This document shows positions 36,205 to 48,470 of a stretch of DNA of 64,000 nucleotides, piece by piece. The translations under genes and the position numbers were made by a program. Source of the DNA: Adiantum capillus-veneris (taxonomy: Eukaryota > Streptophyta > Polypodiopsida > Polypodiales > Pteridaceae); assembly GCA_014529385.2 (NCBI GenBank), contig CM043944.1, forward strand, positions 83,562,884-83,626,883, given 5' to 3'. The notes below the pieces were generated by a model. It did no database searches. It was not told the origin of the DNA and saw nothing but the letters and a program-made list of their open reading frames with translations. How positions within the stretch are numbered: the first letter of the stretch is position 1; every line of letters begins with the position of its first letter.

Positions 36205-36219
36205 TTTAGAGGGGGTGGA
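36205..36219 (+). promoter_or_regulatory. Polypurine tract and start of gypsy E 3' LTR
   Basis: TTTAGAGGGGGTGGA at 36205-36219 followed by TGTTGTGTTG at 36220 looks like a polypurine tract and LTR start. Copia C is inserted 15 bases into this LTR; the LTR would resume at 40786. Confidence 0.5.
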
Positions 36220-36239
36220 TGTTGTGTTGTGGCACATGC

Positions 36240-36505
36240 TGAAGGAGAGGAACCGAGAGCACAGCGAAAGCGGAAGAAGAATACGCACACACACTCACAC
36301 ATGCACCACCATAGCCACATACACATGTTGGAGGGGGAGAGCCATCAACCACTGTGTGACCCCTTTCTTTCTTCTCTATCTTATGCACTAAGGCACAATA
36401 CACACTGTACTTAGTGTTATTGGCTCACACAAGTGTATAGCTCTACACTTAGGGTTAGTATCAATTAGTGATGGGCGGTCAGCCACATGGCCATTAAACC
36501 TAACA
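36240..36505 (-). repeat. Copia C 3' LTR (266 bp)
   Basis: Starts at 36505 with TGTTAGGTTTAATGGCC (minus strand), preceded by the polypurine tract AAGTGGGAGAA at 36506-36516, and ends at 36240. Confidence 0.9.
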
Positions 36506-36560
36506 TTCTCCCACTTGATGGCCAATGTGGAAGACCATAAGAATGGAAGAGAACCACTCT

Positions 36561-38082
36561 TCACCCAATGCCCACCAACTCACAACAGTATTGAAAGTGA
36601 TGGCTGGAGAGACTTTTAGTGACTGCATCCGATGTGTTGTCTGATGTAGGAATCTTCACTAAATCAAGGCTCTTGTTTGCTAGGCATTCACAATTGAAGT
36701 GATAACACACATCAATGTGTTTTGTTCTGGAATGAAACATTGGATTGTTAGCCAATGCAATAGCACTCTCACTGTCACAATGAAGAACTGGTATACATTA
36801 CTCCAATCCAAGATCTTTCACTAGGCGAGCAAGCCAAATAGCTTCTTTGCATGCCTCACTCAATGCAACATACTCTACCTCTGTGGTAGAAATGGATGTA
36901 AAGTCTTGAAGAATGGATCTCCAAGAAATAGTAGAACCAGCAAATGTGTAAATCCAACCTGTTGTTGATTTACGACTATCAACAAAGCCTGCATAATCAC
37001 TATCTACAAATCCTTGAATGGATGACTCTCCACGACCATAACATAACTATCCATCTACAGTACCACTCAAGTATCTAAGACTCGACTTGACCAGGGTTAG
37101 ACATAAATCTGCTGACAACTCCCATTGCATGTGCAATGTAAGGTCTTGTAGCCACCATGGCATACATGAGACTACCACAAGTTGAAGCATAAGGAACCTT
37201 AGTGATTGCAGCTTTTCCCTCAGTAGATTTGGGACAGGTTTTCTTTCTAAGTTTCAAATATGTAGGCAATGGAGTACTCAAAGCCTTCCCCTTCTGCATG
37301 TTGAAACGATCAAGAACCTTGTGCACATACTCTTTTTCAGAAAGGTACAACAACCTTTTCTTACGATCACGAGTAATGCACATACCCAAAATGTGATTGG
37401 CTTCATCCAAATCTTTCATGTCAAATTGATTTTTCAGCTTGGTTTTCAGGTCATCAATGTCCTTCTTGGAATGACCAGCAATAAGCATGTCATCTACATA
37501 AAGGATACGCATAATAAGTTGTCCATTGGGTTGTCTTTTCACATAAATACATGGATCCTCATTACTACGCTTATAGCCTAGGGAACGTATGAATGCATCA
37601 AACTTTTGATACCATTGTTTGGATGATTGCTTTAAGACATATAGATTTTTTAGAAGCTTACAAACCAAATGTTCTTTGCCCTTTAGCACAAACCCTTCAG
37701 GTTGCTGCATATAAATCTCTTCCATGTAAGAAATTTGTAATGACATCCATTTGATCAAGCTCCATATCTTCAATGGCAACCAAAGCAAGCAACATTCTCA
37801 GTGTGGTCATCTTGCCACTGGAGAAAAGATTTCCTGAGAATGGACACCATATTCTTGCTTGAAACCATTGGTCACTAAACGAGCTTTGTAATTGTCAACC
37901 TTCTTCTTGTGAATCCATTTACAAGGCAATAATTTCCTACCTTTTGGCAATGGAACAAGTTCACATGTTTTGTTCTTTGCAATACTGGACAGCTCCCTCT
38001 TCATAACATGTTCCCATTGAACCTTATCATTGGCTAGCATAGCTTCTTTGTAATAAGAAGGCTCACCACTATCTGTCAACAA
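36561..38082 (-). pseudogene. Copia C reverse transcriptase and RNase H (broken)
   Basis: Minus strand. RT begins at about 38060 (WEHVMKRELSSIAKNKTCEL, CKWIHKKKVDNYKARLV, SPVAR), breaks near 37800, and continues 37788-37075 with MQQPEGFVLKGKEHLVCKL, LKQSSKQWYQKFD and the catalytic ILYVDDMLIAG near 37490. It ends in the thumb (GSLMYAMVATRPYIAHAMG). RNase H follows in broken frames to 36561 (SRTKHIDVCYHFNCECLANK). RNase H and the final frame carry stops. Confidence 0.9.
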
Positions 38083-39227
38083 AACAAAATTTACACCTGG
38101 AACAAAACATTCTAGTGGATGTGAAACTCTTTCAGATCTCCACGGCTAATCAGAACTCGTACTAGCATGTGTAGTAAGAGGCTTGAGAGCTATCTGGATA
38201 GAAGGTGACACAATAAAAAATGTCACTTTCCGGAATTCAACCTCTTTCACTGGCTATCTATGCATCTTAGTCTCATTAAAGACATCACTGCTACAGATCA
38301 CTGATCGACTTTTCAGATCCCATAAATGATAGCCAAATTGACCATCTACACCATAGCCAATGAAGATGCATTTCCTGGACTTAGGATCTAGCTTAGCACG
38401 CAAATTCTTGGGTACATGTGCATAAGCTTCACAGCCAGAGGTGCGGAGTTTTTCATAAGAAAATTTATGTCCTGACCATAACTCGAAAGGTACACGAAAC
38501 TCTAATGAAGCATGTGGTGATTTATTGATCAGTTACATAGCTGTGTATAATGTTTCAACCCAAAACGCTTGCAGTAAGCTAGCCTGTGATAGCATAGACA
38601 TAATCTGCTCTTGGATGGTCCTATTCATTTGTTCCATAACACCGTTTTGTGCAGGGGTATAAGGAGTTGTAAACTCACGCTTAATTCACCACAGAAGTCT
38701 GTAAACTCTTTGGAGACATATTCTCCTCCATTGTTTGAGCGCAAAGCTTTCAACTTATGTTTAGACTGAGTTTCAACACTAGACAAGAACTTCTTGAAGC
38801 AAGAAAAGGTCTCATCTTTAGACTTCATGCCGTAGACCCAAACATGTCGTGTTGCATTGTCAATGAATGTAACATAATAGGATGCACCACTATGGGATTT
38901 AGAAGGCATAGGCCCACATAAATCACTGTGCACAAGCTCTAAGGGTTTTCTTAGTTTGTCGAAAGAATATGTACGATGTTTCCATGTTTGCTTTCCATAT
39001 TGACAGTGCTCATAAAAGGGAAAATAAAAAAATGACAAAGACGGTAAGTAGCCCAAACGAGAGAGTGTCTCCATTCCCATCTTTGACATATGTCCTAACC
39101 GGCTATGCCACAAAGCAACGATTGGTAGCTTGGTTACAGAAAGAACATTGTTTTTATCAGATACATAAAGAGGATAAAGTGAACTAACTTTGAAACCATG
39201 GGCCATAAAGCATGAGCAATCTCGCAT
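38083..39227 (-). pseudogene. Copia C GAG-pre-integrase and integrase (broken, catalytic Asp replaced)
   Basis: From 39227: the pre-integrase zinc finger LWHSRLGHMSKMGMETL ... HCQYGKQ (one expected Cys of the CxxC pair reads Tyr-Glu-His), then the integrase core with HSDLCGPMPSKS (first Asp) near 38935 and LRSNNGGEYVSKEF near 38715-38740. Copia integrases have LRSDNGGEY here, so the second catalytic Asp is Asn. The rest (38624-38083) is open only in pieces. Confidence 0.87.
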
Positions 39228-39228
39228 T

Positions 39229-39465
39229 CTACCACTGAAAAGTACACCGACTCACCAAGGTGTAGTCTAATCGGAGACCTGCATAGCTCATCAAGCTCCT
39301 CCCACTAAAGGTCATGTGCATATCTTCAGTTCTAACGGCATAGGCAATAGGCAACTTATTTTTCTTTTGGACAGGTACATCATGCATTTTGTTCTTCCAA
39401 AACTGAAAATTAGTGCCATCAAACTTCTTTATGTCATAAATGTCACGGTCTTTGCTAGTAGACAT
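39229..39465 (-). pseudogene. Copia C gag N-terminal remnant
   Basis: ATG at 39465, MSTSKDRDIYDIKKFDGTNF then FQFWKNKM, the conserved start of copia Gag (UBN2). About 50 residues later it joins the end of gag/pre-integrase, so most of gag is deleted. The leader from 39466 to 40605 has no gene. Confidence 0.82.
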
Positions 39466-40605
39466 GGTGACAAAACTACCAAAAGATTCTGGAAAAATTT
39501 CGATAGAGTCTCCTTTGTATTTGGGACTATGTCAACCAAAATACGATACAAAATGACCAAATATGTCACTCACAAAGCACAAAAGAGGGCAATGCCTCTC
39601 TCAAAAGCACATTGTATAGAGACCAATTGAGGTGCATAAACTGTCAAACTGACCATAGACTGCCAACTCAACATCAAAAGCACATATACCACTCTATACA
39701 TGTCCTTTGGCGAGGCCTCGTAAGGGATGCTCCAGCTACCTGTATCACCGAAGGTATCTCCACATTTGAGAATACCCGAACTCAATGAGAATCTCACGCT
39801 ATCGACCCTCAACAACGTAGGTTATGCAGAAAAACGTATAGCCAAGTCTCAAAAATGGCTATCATCCTGACCAAGTCTCAGAAATGGTCAGGACTGCCGT
39901 ACTAGCCAAAAGATGGCTCCACAAAAGTGTACAATGGTAGTATCCACAAAGACGTACAAGTCTATCACGACACTCAAACATGTGCCAAAAGAATGCGCAT
40001 GCAAAGAAATAGCCTTGTGGGGAGTCAACTGCTCTCAAACACTGTCAAAGGTGCCAACATGTGCTTGTACGCATAAAAAACTACTCCCACTAGAACCAGA
40101 ATATCGCAAGCACTGAAACGTGTAGCCTATGAGTCGATGCCAATGCCGTAGCCAAAGCCAAAACCGAGGCCGAGAAGCATAGAGGAAGCTAAGCAAGCTG
40201 CTGTATGTACCTATACATGTACCTGTATCTGTTCTTGTAGTCGAAGAAGACAATGTCGTCAAACTCCCACTCTATGTGTGTGTATGAGGCCACTCCGAAA
40301 GAGGCTACACACTCCCGAATGAGCCATGGGCTCTCATAGATGGAAGAGACTGCAAAAATGGTACCTGTAAAACTGGCTATGGAAGCTTTGTAGCACAAAA
40401 TACGAAAGGAGGGCTGAAAAATCTAGCTGTTGAACTGTAGCTCAAACAAAGTTTCTAATGCCATGAATGGCTCCAAAAGGGGGCTAAAACCTCAAGACAC
40501 CTTCTGGAAACGCTCTCGGAATGCTGATTTGCTGATGCCAAAGTGGGAACCCTATTTGCACTCTTAAAAATGCATGCACATGCGGAAGCGATTTCGGGAA
40601 TGAAA

Positions 40606-40617
40606 TTATGATACCAG
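40606..40617 (-). promoter_or_regulatory. Copia C primer-binding site
   Basis: Minus strand TGGTATCATAAT begins at 40617, one base inside the 5' LTR end, a diverged initiator-Met primer site. Confidence 0.75.
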
Positions 40618-40618
40618 A

Positions 40619-40780
40619 TGAAGGAGAGGAGCTGGGAGAACAACAGAAGTGGAAGAAGAATACGCACACACACGCAGCACCATAGCCACACACACAGGTT
40701 GGAGGGGGAGAGTCGTCATACACTTAGGGTTAGTAGCAGTTAGTGATGGGCGGTTGGCCACATGGCCATTAAACCTAACA
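40619..40780 (-). repeat. Copia C 5' LTR, internally deleted (162 bp)
   Basis: Same termini as the 3' LTR but lacks about 100 internal bases (the part around CACTGTGTGACCCCTT). Confidence 0.87.
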
Positions 40781-40785
40781 CATGC

Positions 40786-42483
40786 ATAATGTGAAACTAA
40801 AGTTTCCAACTCGCTCTTAATGATTTTGTTATGTGGGACCAAGTGCTATAATGTACATAGCGTGATTTATGCAAAAACGGACGGTTGCAATCGTGTATAG
40901 ACCTTGTCGAGGCCAGTTGAGGCCCTCGATGTGGCACTGTTGCATGTTTTATCACATATTAGCATGCCTCATTTGCCTTAGAAATGTACAAATGTCAAGT
41001 GTTTTAAAGTGGCATACTTGTTTTTCCTACAAAGTTCAATGTGGGCGATCTCGTCCAAAAATAGCAAGTTTCATGCATGCACGTAAAAGATGTATCCAAA
41101 GTAATCGCCAAGTGGGAAATTGAGGTTCAACATGAAATTTGAGCTTGACGGGATTTTTCCCAATACATGTGGGCTTTTTACGATTAAAAAATGACATTAG
41201 TTAAGATAAAAAGGCCTAAAAATGGACACAAAAAGGTCCAAAATAGCCCAAAACTCGCAAACAATGGCTCAAAATGCCGCGTCACTACCACAAAATGGTC
41301 CAAAATAGCCAAAAATTAGTAAAAAATGAGCTCTTTTGGACATCTAACAAAGGAAATACTATAATTCCAAGTCAAGGTGCTAGTGTAGTCCCTTGTTGTT
41401 TCCACTACATGTTAGAGGTTGTGAGGCAACCAATTAGGGTTTCCCTTGTTCAAATAATACTTGGGTTTCTCGAATGAGATTCGAAAGCTTCCAAGAAATG
41501 GTCATGACAAAGAATTGAAGCGTGAATTTAGAGTTTTTATCATGGTGAAAGAGCACCATATCTATGCAATTTGGAGCGAGGCTACGCCAAATCATCACAA
41601 CACAAGAGTTTTAAGATTATATTGGTTGTTTCCAATAGTGATGATTTCATGACTGAATTTTTTGTATTTGTAGAACAAGGATGTAGCGTGGGCCAATAGA
41701 TAATCGATGATGAGTGCGATGCTAATGGTCACAAATATTTCAATCTGCTACGAATATGCCCTGCAATGCAGCTCTAGTGTGTTGATGAGCAACACAAAGC
41801 CACAAACGAGTTGTTAGTTTGAGGGTCGTTGTAGCGACGCTCTGATAGGGGCAAGCGGTCGAGATTGGCACAATAAATACCCAGGAAGAGGATACGCATG
41901 CTAAAAATGGGCTGACTAGTTTTGGGGTTTGTGCCACCACCAGTTGCATATTGTTGACAAGTGTACGAGTAGAGAGCCCGGTTTGTGATGACGGTACAAA
42001 CTATAGCAAGTAGCTCCCCCTCCTTTTGGGCATACGAGAAAACCAATCCAAGCAGAGTGGGTAGGTCTGTGGCCTTGTCCCTTTTTGCTTTAAAGATGGA
42101 GATTCCTCCATATAGCTTTGTGGACTCTGGAGTTTGAAGACCCGATAGACACAGTGGTGCCCCTCTTTACCCAAAAAAAATTATGAGCACGTGATGCTTG
42201 CAAACACAAATCCTCCCAGCTAATGAAGAGTGACCAAAAGACCAAACTCAAAAGCTTGAGCTTGAAGGACACAAGTTAATTTTACTGATGCAAAAAGCTG
42301 ATAATACTAATTGTTATGAGAGGATTAGACTAGGGATGCTTGCTAATTAAGCATATAATCCATTGCAATCAATCTATCAAGGATAATGGCTCGAGGAATA
42401 CACCAAGGACGTGCCCAAAAACTAATGTAATTAGCAAGTAGATCAACGTTAATCTAAATGAAAATGCAAAGCAATTGATTCAA
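40786..42483. other. No gene; probable continuation of gypsy E 3' LTR, then unassigned
   Basis: Sequence directly after the copia C target duplication continues what preceded it and should be gypsy E LTR for an unknown distance. Near 41200-41340 there are repeated CAAAATGGTCCAAAATAGCC units. Two overlapping minus-strand frames at 42046-41740 have no domain I recognise. Confidence 0.35.
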
Positions 42484-42575
42484 ACTTGTGATCAAGAGGT
42501 GACTCACAAGATCTAGCATGAAAGGGGTTAGTAGATACGAATCGATTAGCATGACTAGGAAATATTAATTGCCAA
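42484..42575. repeat. Short repeat P
   Basis: AACTTGTGATCAAGAGGTGA ... GACTAGGAAATATTAAT is also found at 17093-17176. Confidence 0.8.
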
Positions 42576-42817
42576 AGACCCTGCTTCTCAAACCTCCAAT
42601 AGAGCTCTTAAGCAGCGATGAACCCTTATCTTTAAATTAGGTGTGTGTGCTTGAGTGTGTTTGCCACCCCCTCCCTAATTAAACAAATCCTATTTGGATT
42701 CATATGTGGTGAGAGGTCCTTCATCAACCATCAAGTCGAGTTGTCAAGTTCTCTACAGTTGGAGCGCTTTGTGCACGTGGTTTGAACCTTCCATAGTTAA
42801 AGGGACTTCACACTCCG
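42576..42817. repeat. Composite repeat R copy 2, left part
   Basis: Matches 21611-21862 and is cut at ...CACACTCCG by insertion of gypsy B; continues at 61753. Confidence 0.88.
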
Positions 42818-43170
42818 TGTCATAATAACTAATATCTAATTCTCCTAAATGATTTTCTCATGCTAAACTCTTCATTTAATATGGGGAAGTGCCAAGGGAG
42901 AAAAAGTTAGAATATTGGTTAAGCTTGCAGACCGGCCCACAGTAGGGATCCAAAGGGGGGGGGGCATCTGAAAAAGAGCAAGGTGCAACAATGGGCTTTA
43001 AAGACCCTAAGGTTCAGTCCATTAAGACTTCCAAAATGCTAAGGTTCCAAAATTCAAAGATTGTGTCCAAAGGTCAAACACTGGGAAAAGTGGATGCTTA
43101 GTGTGTGTACAAAAAAGTCTTCATAGTCCCTACATAGGAGGGGGCGAGCCTTGCAAGTAGGGGATGAAAG

Positions 43171-43253
<83 letters not shown>

Positions 43254-43752
43254 CTCCTTTACACAAAGGGAATGAGGGACACATGTCAGCTCCCTAGCCC
43301 AGATGCCCACAAGCTGTACTCAAATCCTATTGGATGACCATGGAGGTGGAACAATGAGAATTAGGCTAGAGTAGATCTAGTTTAATTAATTTAAAAACAC
43401 TAAATAAAAGAACCAATAAGAATTAAGCTCTCTAGAAGACTATTGGACAGTCTCCCAAGGGGTCCAATGAGCATTCAACAGCCCACTTGCCTGATTCATA
43501 TTGGCCAGGAGACAAAGGGGTCCAATGAGAGTTTGGTTGCATTAATAAATTACCTAAATCTCTCAAAAAAGGAGAAAGGGGGACACATTTCAGAAGGCTA
43601 TCACTGAAATCCTATTGGCTAAGCCTGGAGAGGTCCAATGGGGTGGCAGCATGAGCAAATAACAAGAGGGGTCGACCAAGAGAGAGAGGGGGCTGAATTT
43701 TACAAGGCATTATTGCATACACACTCACACTAACTCATGTGTGAAGCAAGAA

Positions 43753-43821
<69 letters not shown>

Positions 43822-44490
43822 CCCTTCTCAAGCTTTATTGGAAAGCTTATCACCTACTCCAAGCTTGTGAAAAGGGAGGCCTACACCAACAACTCTTGGC
43901 TTTGTGATGCAAATCCAACCAAGAGCCAAGATTCAATGCATTCTCATCTCCTCTACCATGCTAATTACTAAGCTATGCTATGCTAATATGAGTGATTATG
44001 TGAGGAGAGGTACATCTTTCTCGTAAGACTACTCCTTCTTTCTCTCAATCTACTCTCATACCCCGCTAGCTCTCACCATCTTCGAAGGCGTGTGAGGTCT
44101 TGGGTCTGAGACCGTGAGGGAATTGATGTTGTGTTTTATAAGTGTTTTTCTTAGTGCTTGAAGCTTCCATGTTCATTGCACTAGCTAGTATTGAAGGAAC
44201 ACAAAGAATTGTATTGTAAAATGTCTCTCTTGATGGGAGAAACCATAATACAAAGCCTTTTGGAGGGGGGACCGGCTCCATGAAAATCGGGTCCTCAATT
44301 GTTGTCAATAGGTTAATTTCTCTCTCTTTTGAAGTATTGTTCATGCTATCTAACTAGGTGTTATAATTTTTATTGCTCTCTCCACCCAAGCACTCTTGTT
44401 ATTCTCCTTAGGAATTTATTCTAGTGAAATGATCACTATGTTCATGCTATTTTCTGCTACACACAAGTTACTAGGCCATTAAATATTACA
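42818..44490 (+). repeat. Gypsy B 5' LTR (1673 bp)
   Basis: Starts TGTCATAATAACTA and ends AAATATTACA. Contains a (CA)n tract at 43178-43250 and a (TC)n tract at 43755-43821. Open frames over these tracts are artefacts. Confidence 0.94.
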
Positions 44491-44491
44491 T

Positions 44492-44503
44492 TGGTATCAG
44501 AGC
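44492..44503 (+). promoter_or_regulatory. Gypsy B primer-binding site (initiator Met tRNA)
   Basis: TGGTATCAGAGC one base after the LTR. The leader 44504-44902 holds no gene. Confidence 0.93.
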
Positions 44504-44902
44504 ACAAGGTTTCTCTTTTCTTGCTCAAGAAGGGAGGTCCAAGCTAGCTATAAATGGTTGTTATTATTAATTGCAAATGAGTAAGTAGAATAGGGATTTT
44601 TTAGCCTTGCAGTGCACCTGCCTTCGTGTAGATAACGGGGCATCACCGTCGAGATCTATGGTTTTAATAGTGGAGTCCTACGGGTTGCCTACAGCTTAAC
44701 CACTATTGAGCTATTAGAAGCTTGACAGGAGCCGGTGCTATTTCAGTGTTGAAAGACCCTCTCTTCTATTCCTTGCAATTAATGGTATTCGAGCCACGAG
44801 TATAGTAGCTTGAGTGCTTTTTTTAAAGGGGTAAAGAGGAGTAGCAACTAGGGCTTGAAGTGCAAAATTACACCTAAAAAGTTTAACCTAAAAGTTGTTA
44901 GA

Positions 44903-46449
44903 ATGGCTGACAATAGTAAAGAGAGTGAAATTAATGTTGATAGCTTTGATTTTGCTAATGAGCGGGCTACTAATGATGCCCCTATGCTTGTTAACTACCT
45001 TGTTTCTAAGCTTCAACAAGCCATGGGCAATCCATCCCTCCAAAGTGAAGTGCAATGGCGGCTTCGTGCTCATGGGATTCTCCAAGCTCCCCACCATGAT
45101 GAGAGAATACCTAGGAAGCCTCTTTGTGAGACTCCCAAAAGAGGCCTCTCTCCAATTCGGGAAGAAGAAGAGGATCCATACGAAGGGCTCAAGAAATTTC
45201 TTCTTGATGACACATCTCCTTCCCAAAGGAGAACTCAAGGGCCCCCACGGAAGGAATGAGAAAGAAGTGAGTCTCTTGCCACCTCCGCGGAGATGGCTCC
45301 ACAAAGAAGATGGGCTAAACGCTCTCCATCACCTCCTAAACAAAGAAGACCATCGCACACTTCTCCACACCATAATTCAAAGAGGTATGACAAAAAGCAA
45401 GAGAAGAAAAAGGCAAGAAAGAGGACACCCTCTTCTCCATCTTCTTCATCCTCTTCCTCTGATGAAAGTGATGGTGCAGACAAAGAAGATCAAGGCAAGA
45501 AAAAGGCGAGAAAGAGGTCACCCTCTTCTCCATCTTCGTCAAATTCTTCATCTTGAAAGTGACGGTGCAACTTTTGAACCATAAAAAAGAAGAGGCCATA
45601 GGAAATCCTATGCCGCGTGGAAGAGGTCCTCCAAGCTCAAGAAGTTAAAAGAGGGAAGAAAGAGCATCTCTTTCCTTACCCATGATGGCACCTTTGGTAC
45701 TACAGACAAAGGCTTGGCTTTTATCCAACAATTCGATGCGGCATTTGGAGATGAGGGCTTCACGGAGTCCTCTAAGCTATGCCATGTAGCTATACACTTC
45801 CAAAAGTCTGCCAGGCAATAGTGGTCTAGCCTACGGACCAATGGTGAAGCTCCATGAACATGGAAAGCTTTAAGAGCTTCCATTATGAAGCAGTTTTTGG
45901 CCACCAATGCCAAAGACAAAGTATTCACCGAATGGTGAAGCTTGAAGCTCTCTCCCTACAAATCCATTCATAAATATTTAGACAAGTTTTGGGACTTACA
46001 TCTCAAAGCCACTCTCTTCAAAAAGATGGATTTTGGAGAGCAAAAACAACAATTTTGTGCGGCCTTAACTAAAGAAATGGTGGAGTATGTCAACTCCCAA
46101 AGGCCACGCACCATATCCACGGTTATACACCATACTATAGTGGCTTCTCAAATAAATTTCCAAACAGGGGCTAAAAGAAATTCTATGCCCACGAAAAACA
46201 AGGGTTCCAATGAGCCTAAGGGGAAGGACAATGTCCAAAAGTCTCCTAAGGGAAATTCCAACAAAGCTAAGGAGAAGGGAGTTTACAAAGGCAAACACAA
46301 ACTCTCTCCTGAAGAGCTTGAGCATTATCACAAGGATAACCGTTGTTTCAAGTGCGGCGAGCAAGGACATGCGTACTGCACTTGTCCCCAAAAGAACACC
46401 CACCATGAGCCTCCTAGAGCTACCTTGGTCGAAATCCAAGAAGAGTAAG
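44903..46449 (+). pseudogene. Gypsy B gag (broken)
   Basis: ATG 44903 opens MADNSKESEINVDSFDF. A TGA at 45257-45259 replaces the CGA codon found in gypsy A; the frame then continues through a Lys/Arg/Ser-rich region to 45556. A capsid-like block follows (FIQQFDAAFGDEGFTESS near 45720-45775), then an open piece 45942-46448 with a correct CCHC zinc knuckle (C-X2-C-X4-H-X4-C, CFKCGEQGHAYCTC at 46344-46385) that would bind element RNA. Confidence 0.9.
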
Positions 46450-46485
46450 CTCACCACAAAGGATCTCCTCTATGCCATGCTTGGG

Positions 46486-48470
46486 GAAAGGTAAGAGAAC
46501 ATGATGCTTTTATTCTCTTTGACCCTGGTTCTACTCATAATTTTATATCCACAGAGTTGGCCACCAAGCTAGGCATCCAAGCTTATGAGATGGGAGATGT
46601 GCTACCCGCAGACGGTGATTTCAAGGGGCAAGAAGCTTCAGTCACTCCCTTAATATGGAAATTGAAGCTCCATGTTCAAAGCTATGTGGACAAAGAGGAC
46701 TTGTTTATCTCTCCTCTCAAGCACGAGGATGTAATCCTAGGGGCACCATGGTTTGATCGCATGGTTGCCAATGTTAAATTCCCTGAAAGGAAAATCTACT
46801 TTAGGTTCAAGGAAAAAGATATGTACATATATGCTTAGCAAATGGGTAACACCATACCCATTTTACATACGCAAGCTTTCAATAAGTCAATAAAGAGATC
46901 TATTCCGTGTACATGATTTTTGTTAAAGATTCTCAAAATGAACCTAATGCTTTAGCGAAAGAAAATATAAACAATTACAAGGAATTAGAGTTATCCAATT
47001 TTCTCAAGGGGTTTCAAGGTGTCTTTATTGACGACATCCCTTGTGAGCTACCTCCTAAATGAGGCAATGATGACCATGCAATTGAACTTCTTCCAGGAAG
47101 TTCACCGCCTAATAGACCTCCTTATAGAGTTTCTCAAGCTCAAGAAGAGGAGATTATGCGGCAAGTGCATGAGTTAGTTGAGAAGGGCATGGGTAGGCCT
47201 AGATCATCTCCATTTTGCTCACCTGTGCTATTAGTGCAAAAGAAAGATGGCACATATCGTATGTGTGTCGACTATAGAGCACTAAATAGGATCACTATCA
47301 AGAATAGGTTTCTGGTTCCATGGGTATAAGACCTATTTGATAAGCTACAAGGGTCCACCTACTTCAGTAGGATTGACCTAAAAAGTGACTACCATTAAAT
47401 AAGGATAGTTGATCAAGACATTGTAAAGACCGCATTTGCACTACGTTTGCCCTTTACGAATATATTGTCATGCCTTTTGGCTTGACCAATGCACTAGCCA
47501 CATTCAGCCACTTGATGGAGAAGCTATTCAGGCCTCACCAAACTTTTAATGGAGTGTTCTTTGATGATATTATCATCTATTCTAATTCACTAGATGAAGA
47601 CAAGCAACACCTCCACATAATATTTCAAGTTCTAAGAGAGAATAAACTTTATGTTAATCAAAAGAAAAGGGAATTTTTCTTGCAAGAGATTCAGTATTTA
47701 GGTCACATTATCTCTCAAGATGGCATTCAAATGGATCCATCAAAGTTAGAGGTAATAAAAGGATGGCCTAAACAACGGAATCTTCATGAACTAAGAAGCT
47801 TTGTAGATACGTGTGCATACTATAGACGCTTCATAGAAAAGTTCTCAAAAATTGCAGCATCATTACATGACCTAACAAAGAAAAATGTTAGGTATACATC
47901 GTCTGCCAAGGAGAATAATTCTTTCAAAAAGCCTAAAGAAAATCTTATCTCTCAACTTGTGCTTACACTATCGGATCTCTCAAAGCCATTTGAGGTCCAA
48001 TGTGACGCTTGTGGTGATTACCTTGGCACTGTTTTCCTCCAAGAAGGGCACTCCATAGCCTATGAAAGTCGAAGGCTTGACCCTATTGAGCAAGCTCTAG
48101 GCATATATGAAAAGGAACTCCTCGCAGTTCTACATGCCTTAGAATCATGGAAGCACTATTTATTGGGGACTCCTTTCATGCTGCGAACGGATCACCAAAC
48201 TCTTAAGTACTTCATGACGCAAACCAAGCTCTTTGACAAACAAATGAGGTGGGAAAATTTCCTTTTGCAATTTTATTTTTGTGTTTCTCACATTGCTGGC
48301 AAGCATAATCAAGTAGCCGATGCACTCTCAAGACGGCCAAGAGTGAATGCGGTTTCCATAGCAACTGACAATGATCTATCTTTTATGATAGACGAGTATG
48401 CTATTGATCCTGATTTTAGAGATGTCATTTCAGCCCTTGCATTAGCGAAAAAAGAGGAACCATTTTCTTA
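46486..48470 (+). pseudogene. Gypsy B pol: protease, RT and RNase H (broken)
   Basis: Protease with DPGS at 46521-46532 and VILGAPWFDRM. RT from about 47080 ([19 protein letters not shown]) with a TGA at 47059-47061 and frame breaks near 47320-47470, then MPFGLTNALATF, the palm FFDDIIIYS near 47560 and ELRSFVDTCAYYRRFIEKFS. RNase H follows (FEVQCDACGDYLGTV, LRTDHQTLKYF, VADALSRRPR). The longest intact piece is 47470-48471. Confidence 0.93.

Larger units (their letters stand above)
33250..36219 (+). pseudogene. Gypsy E pol: protease, RT and integrase remnants (broken)
   Basis: Protease around 33290-33580 with DHGSKFNLM at about 33316-33342. RT from about 34400: VTIRNVGRWPIVDEFAE, GDLYVGYDQFQL near 34650, TPLGLVRMYTLPLG near 34705; the catalytic YIDD position is lost (NYVPIKGCEA near 34838). 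After about 35000, LIVGHMCEAYG and SKILRC-type remnants of the connection region. Integrase pieces near 35275-35440 (KECKGKLGEWPRLLPYALWA) and, after an insertion, near 35740-36000 (TWNVLPWEDV, DSMLKNKDKFNKRHRLIRKA). The RT sequence style differs from gypsy A/B and, from memory, recalls a lineage better known from fungal genomes and also present in plants. Many stops. Confidence 0.78.
36240..40780 (-). mobile_element. Ty1/copia element C with target-site duplication CATGC
   Basis: Minus-strand element bounded by LTRs 40780-40619 (5') and 36505-36240 (3'), both starting TGTTAGGTTTAATGG and ending CTTCA. CATGC at 36235-36239 and 40781-40785 is the 5-bp target duplication. Primer site and polypurine tract are in place. 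Gag is mostly deleted and pol has stops, so it is a dead copy with a preserved insertion footprint. Confidence 0.93.

Noticed and set aside
36052-36326. Minus-strand serine- and valine-rich frames near the copia C 3' LTR
   Set aside because: Antisense to an acidic gypsy E tail and LTR low-complexity sequence.
41740-42046. Minus-strand gene
   Set aside because: Two overlapping short frames with no domain, no splice support and no second copy.
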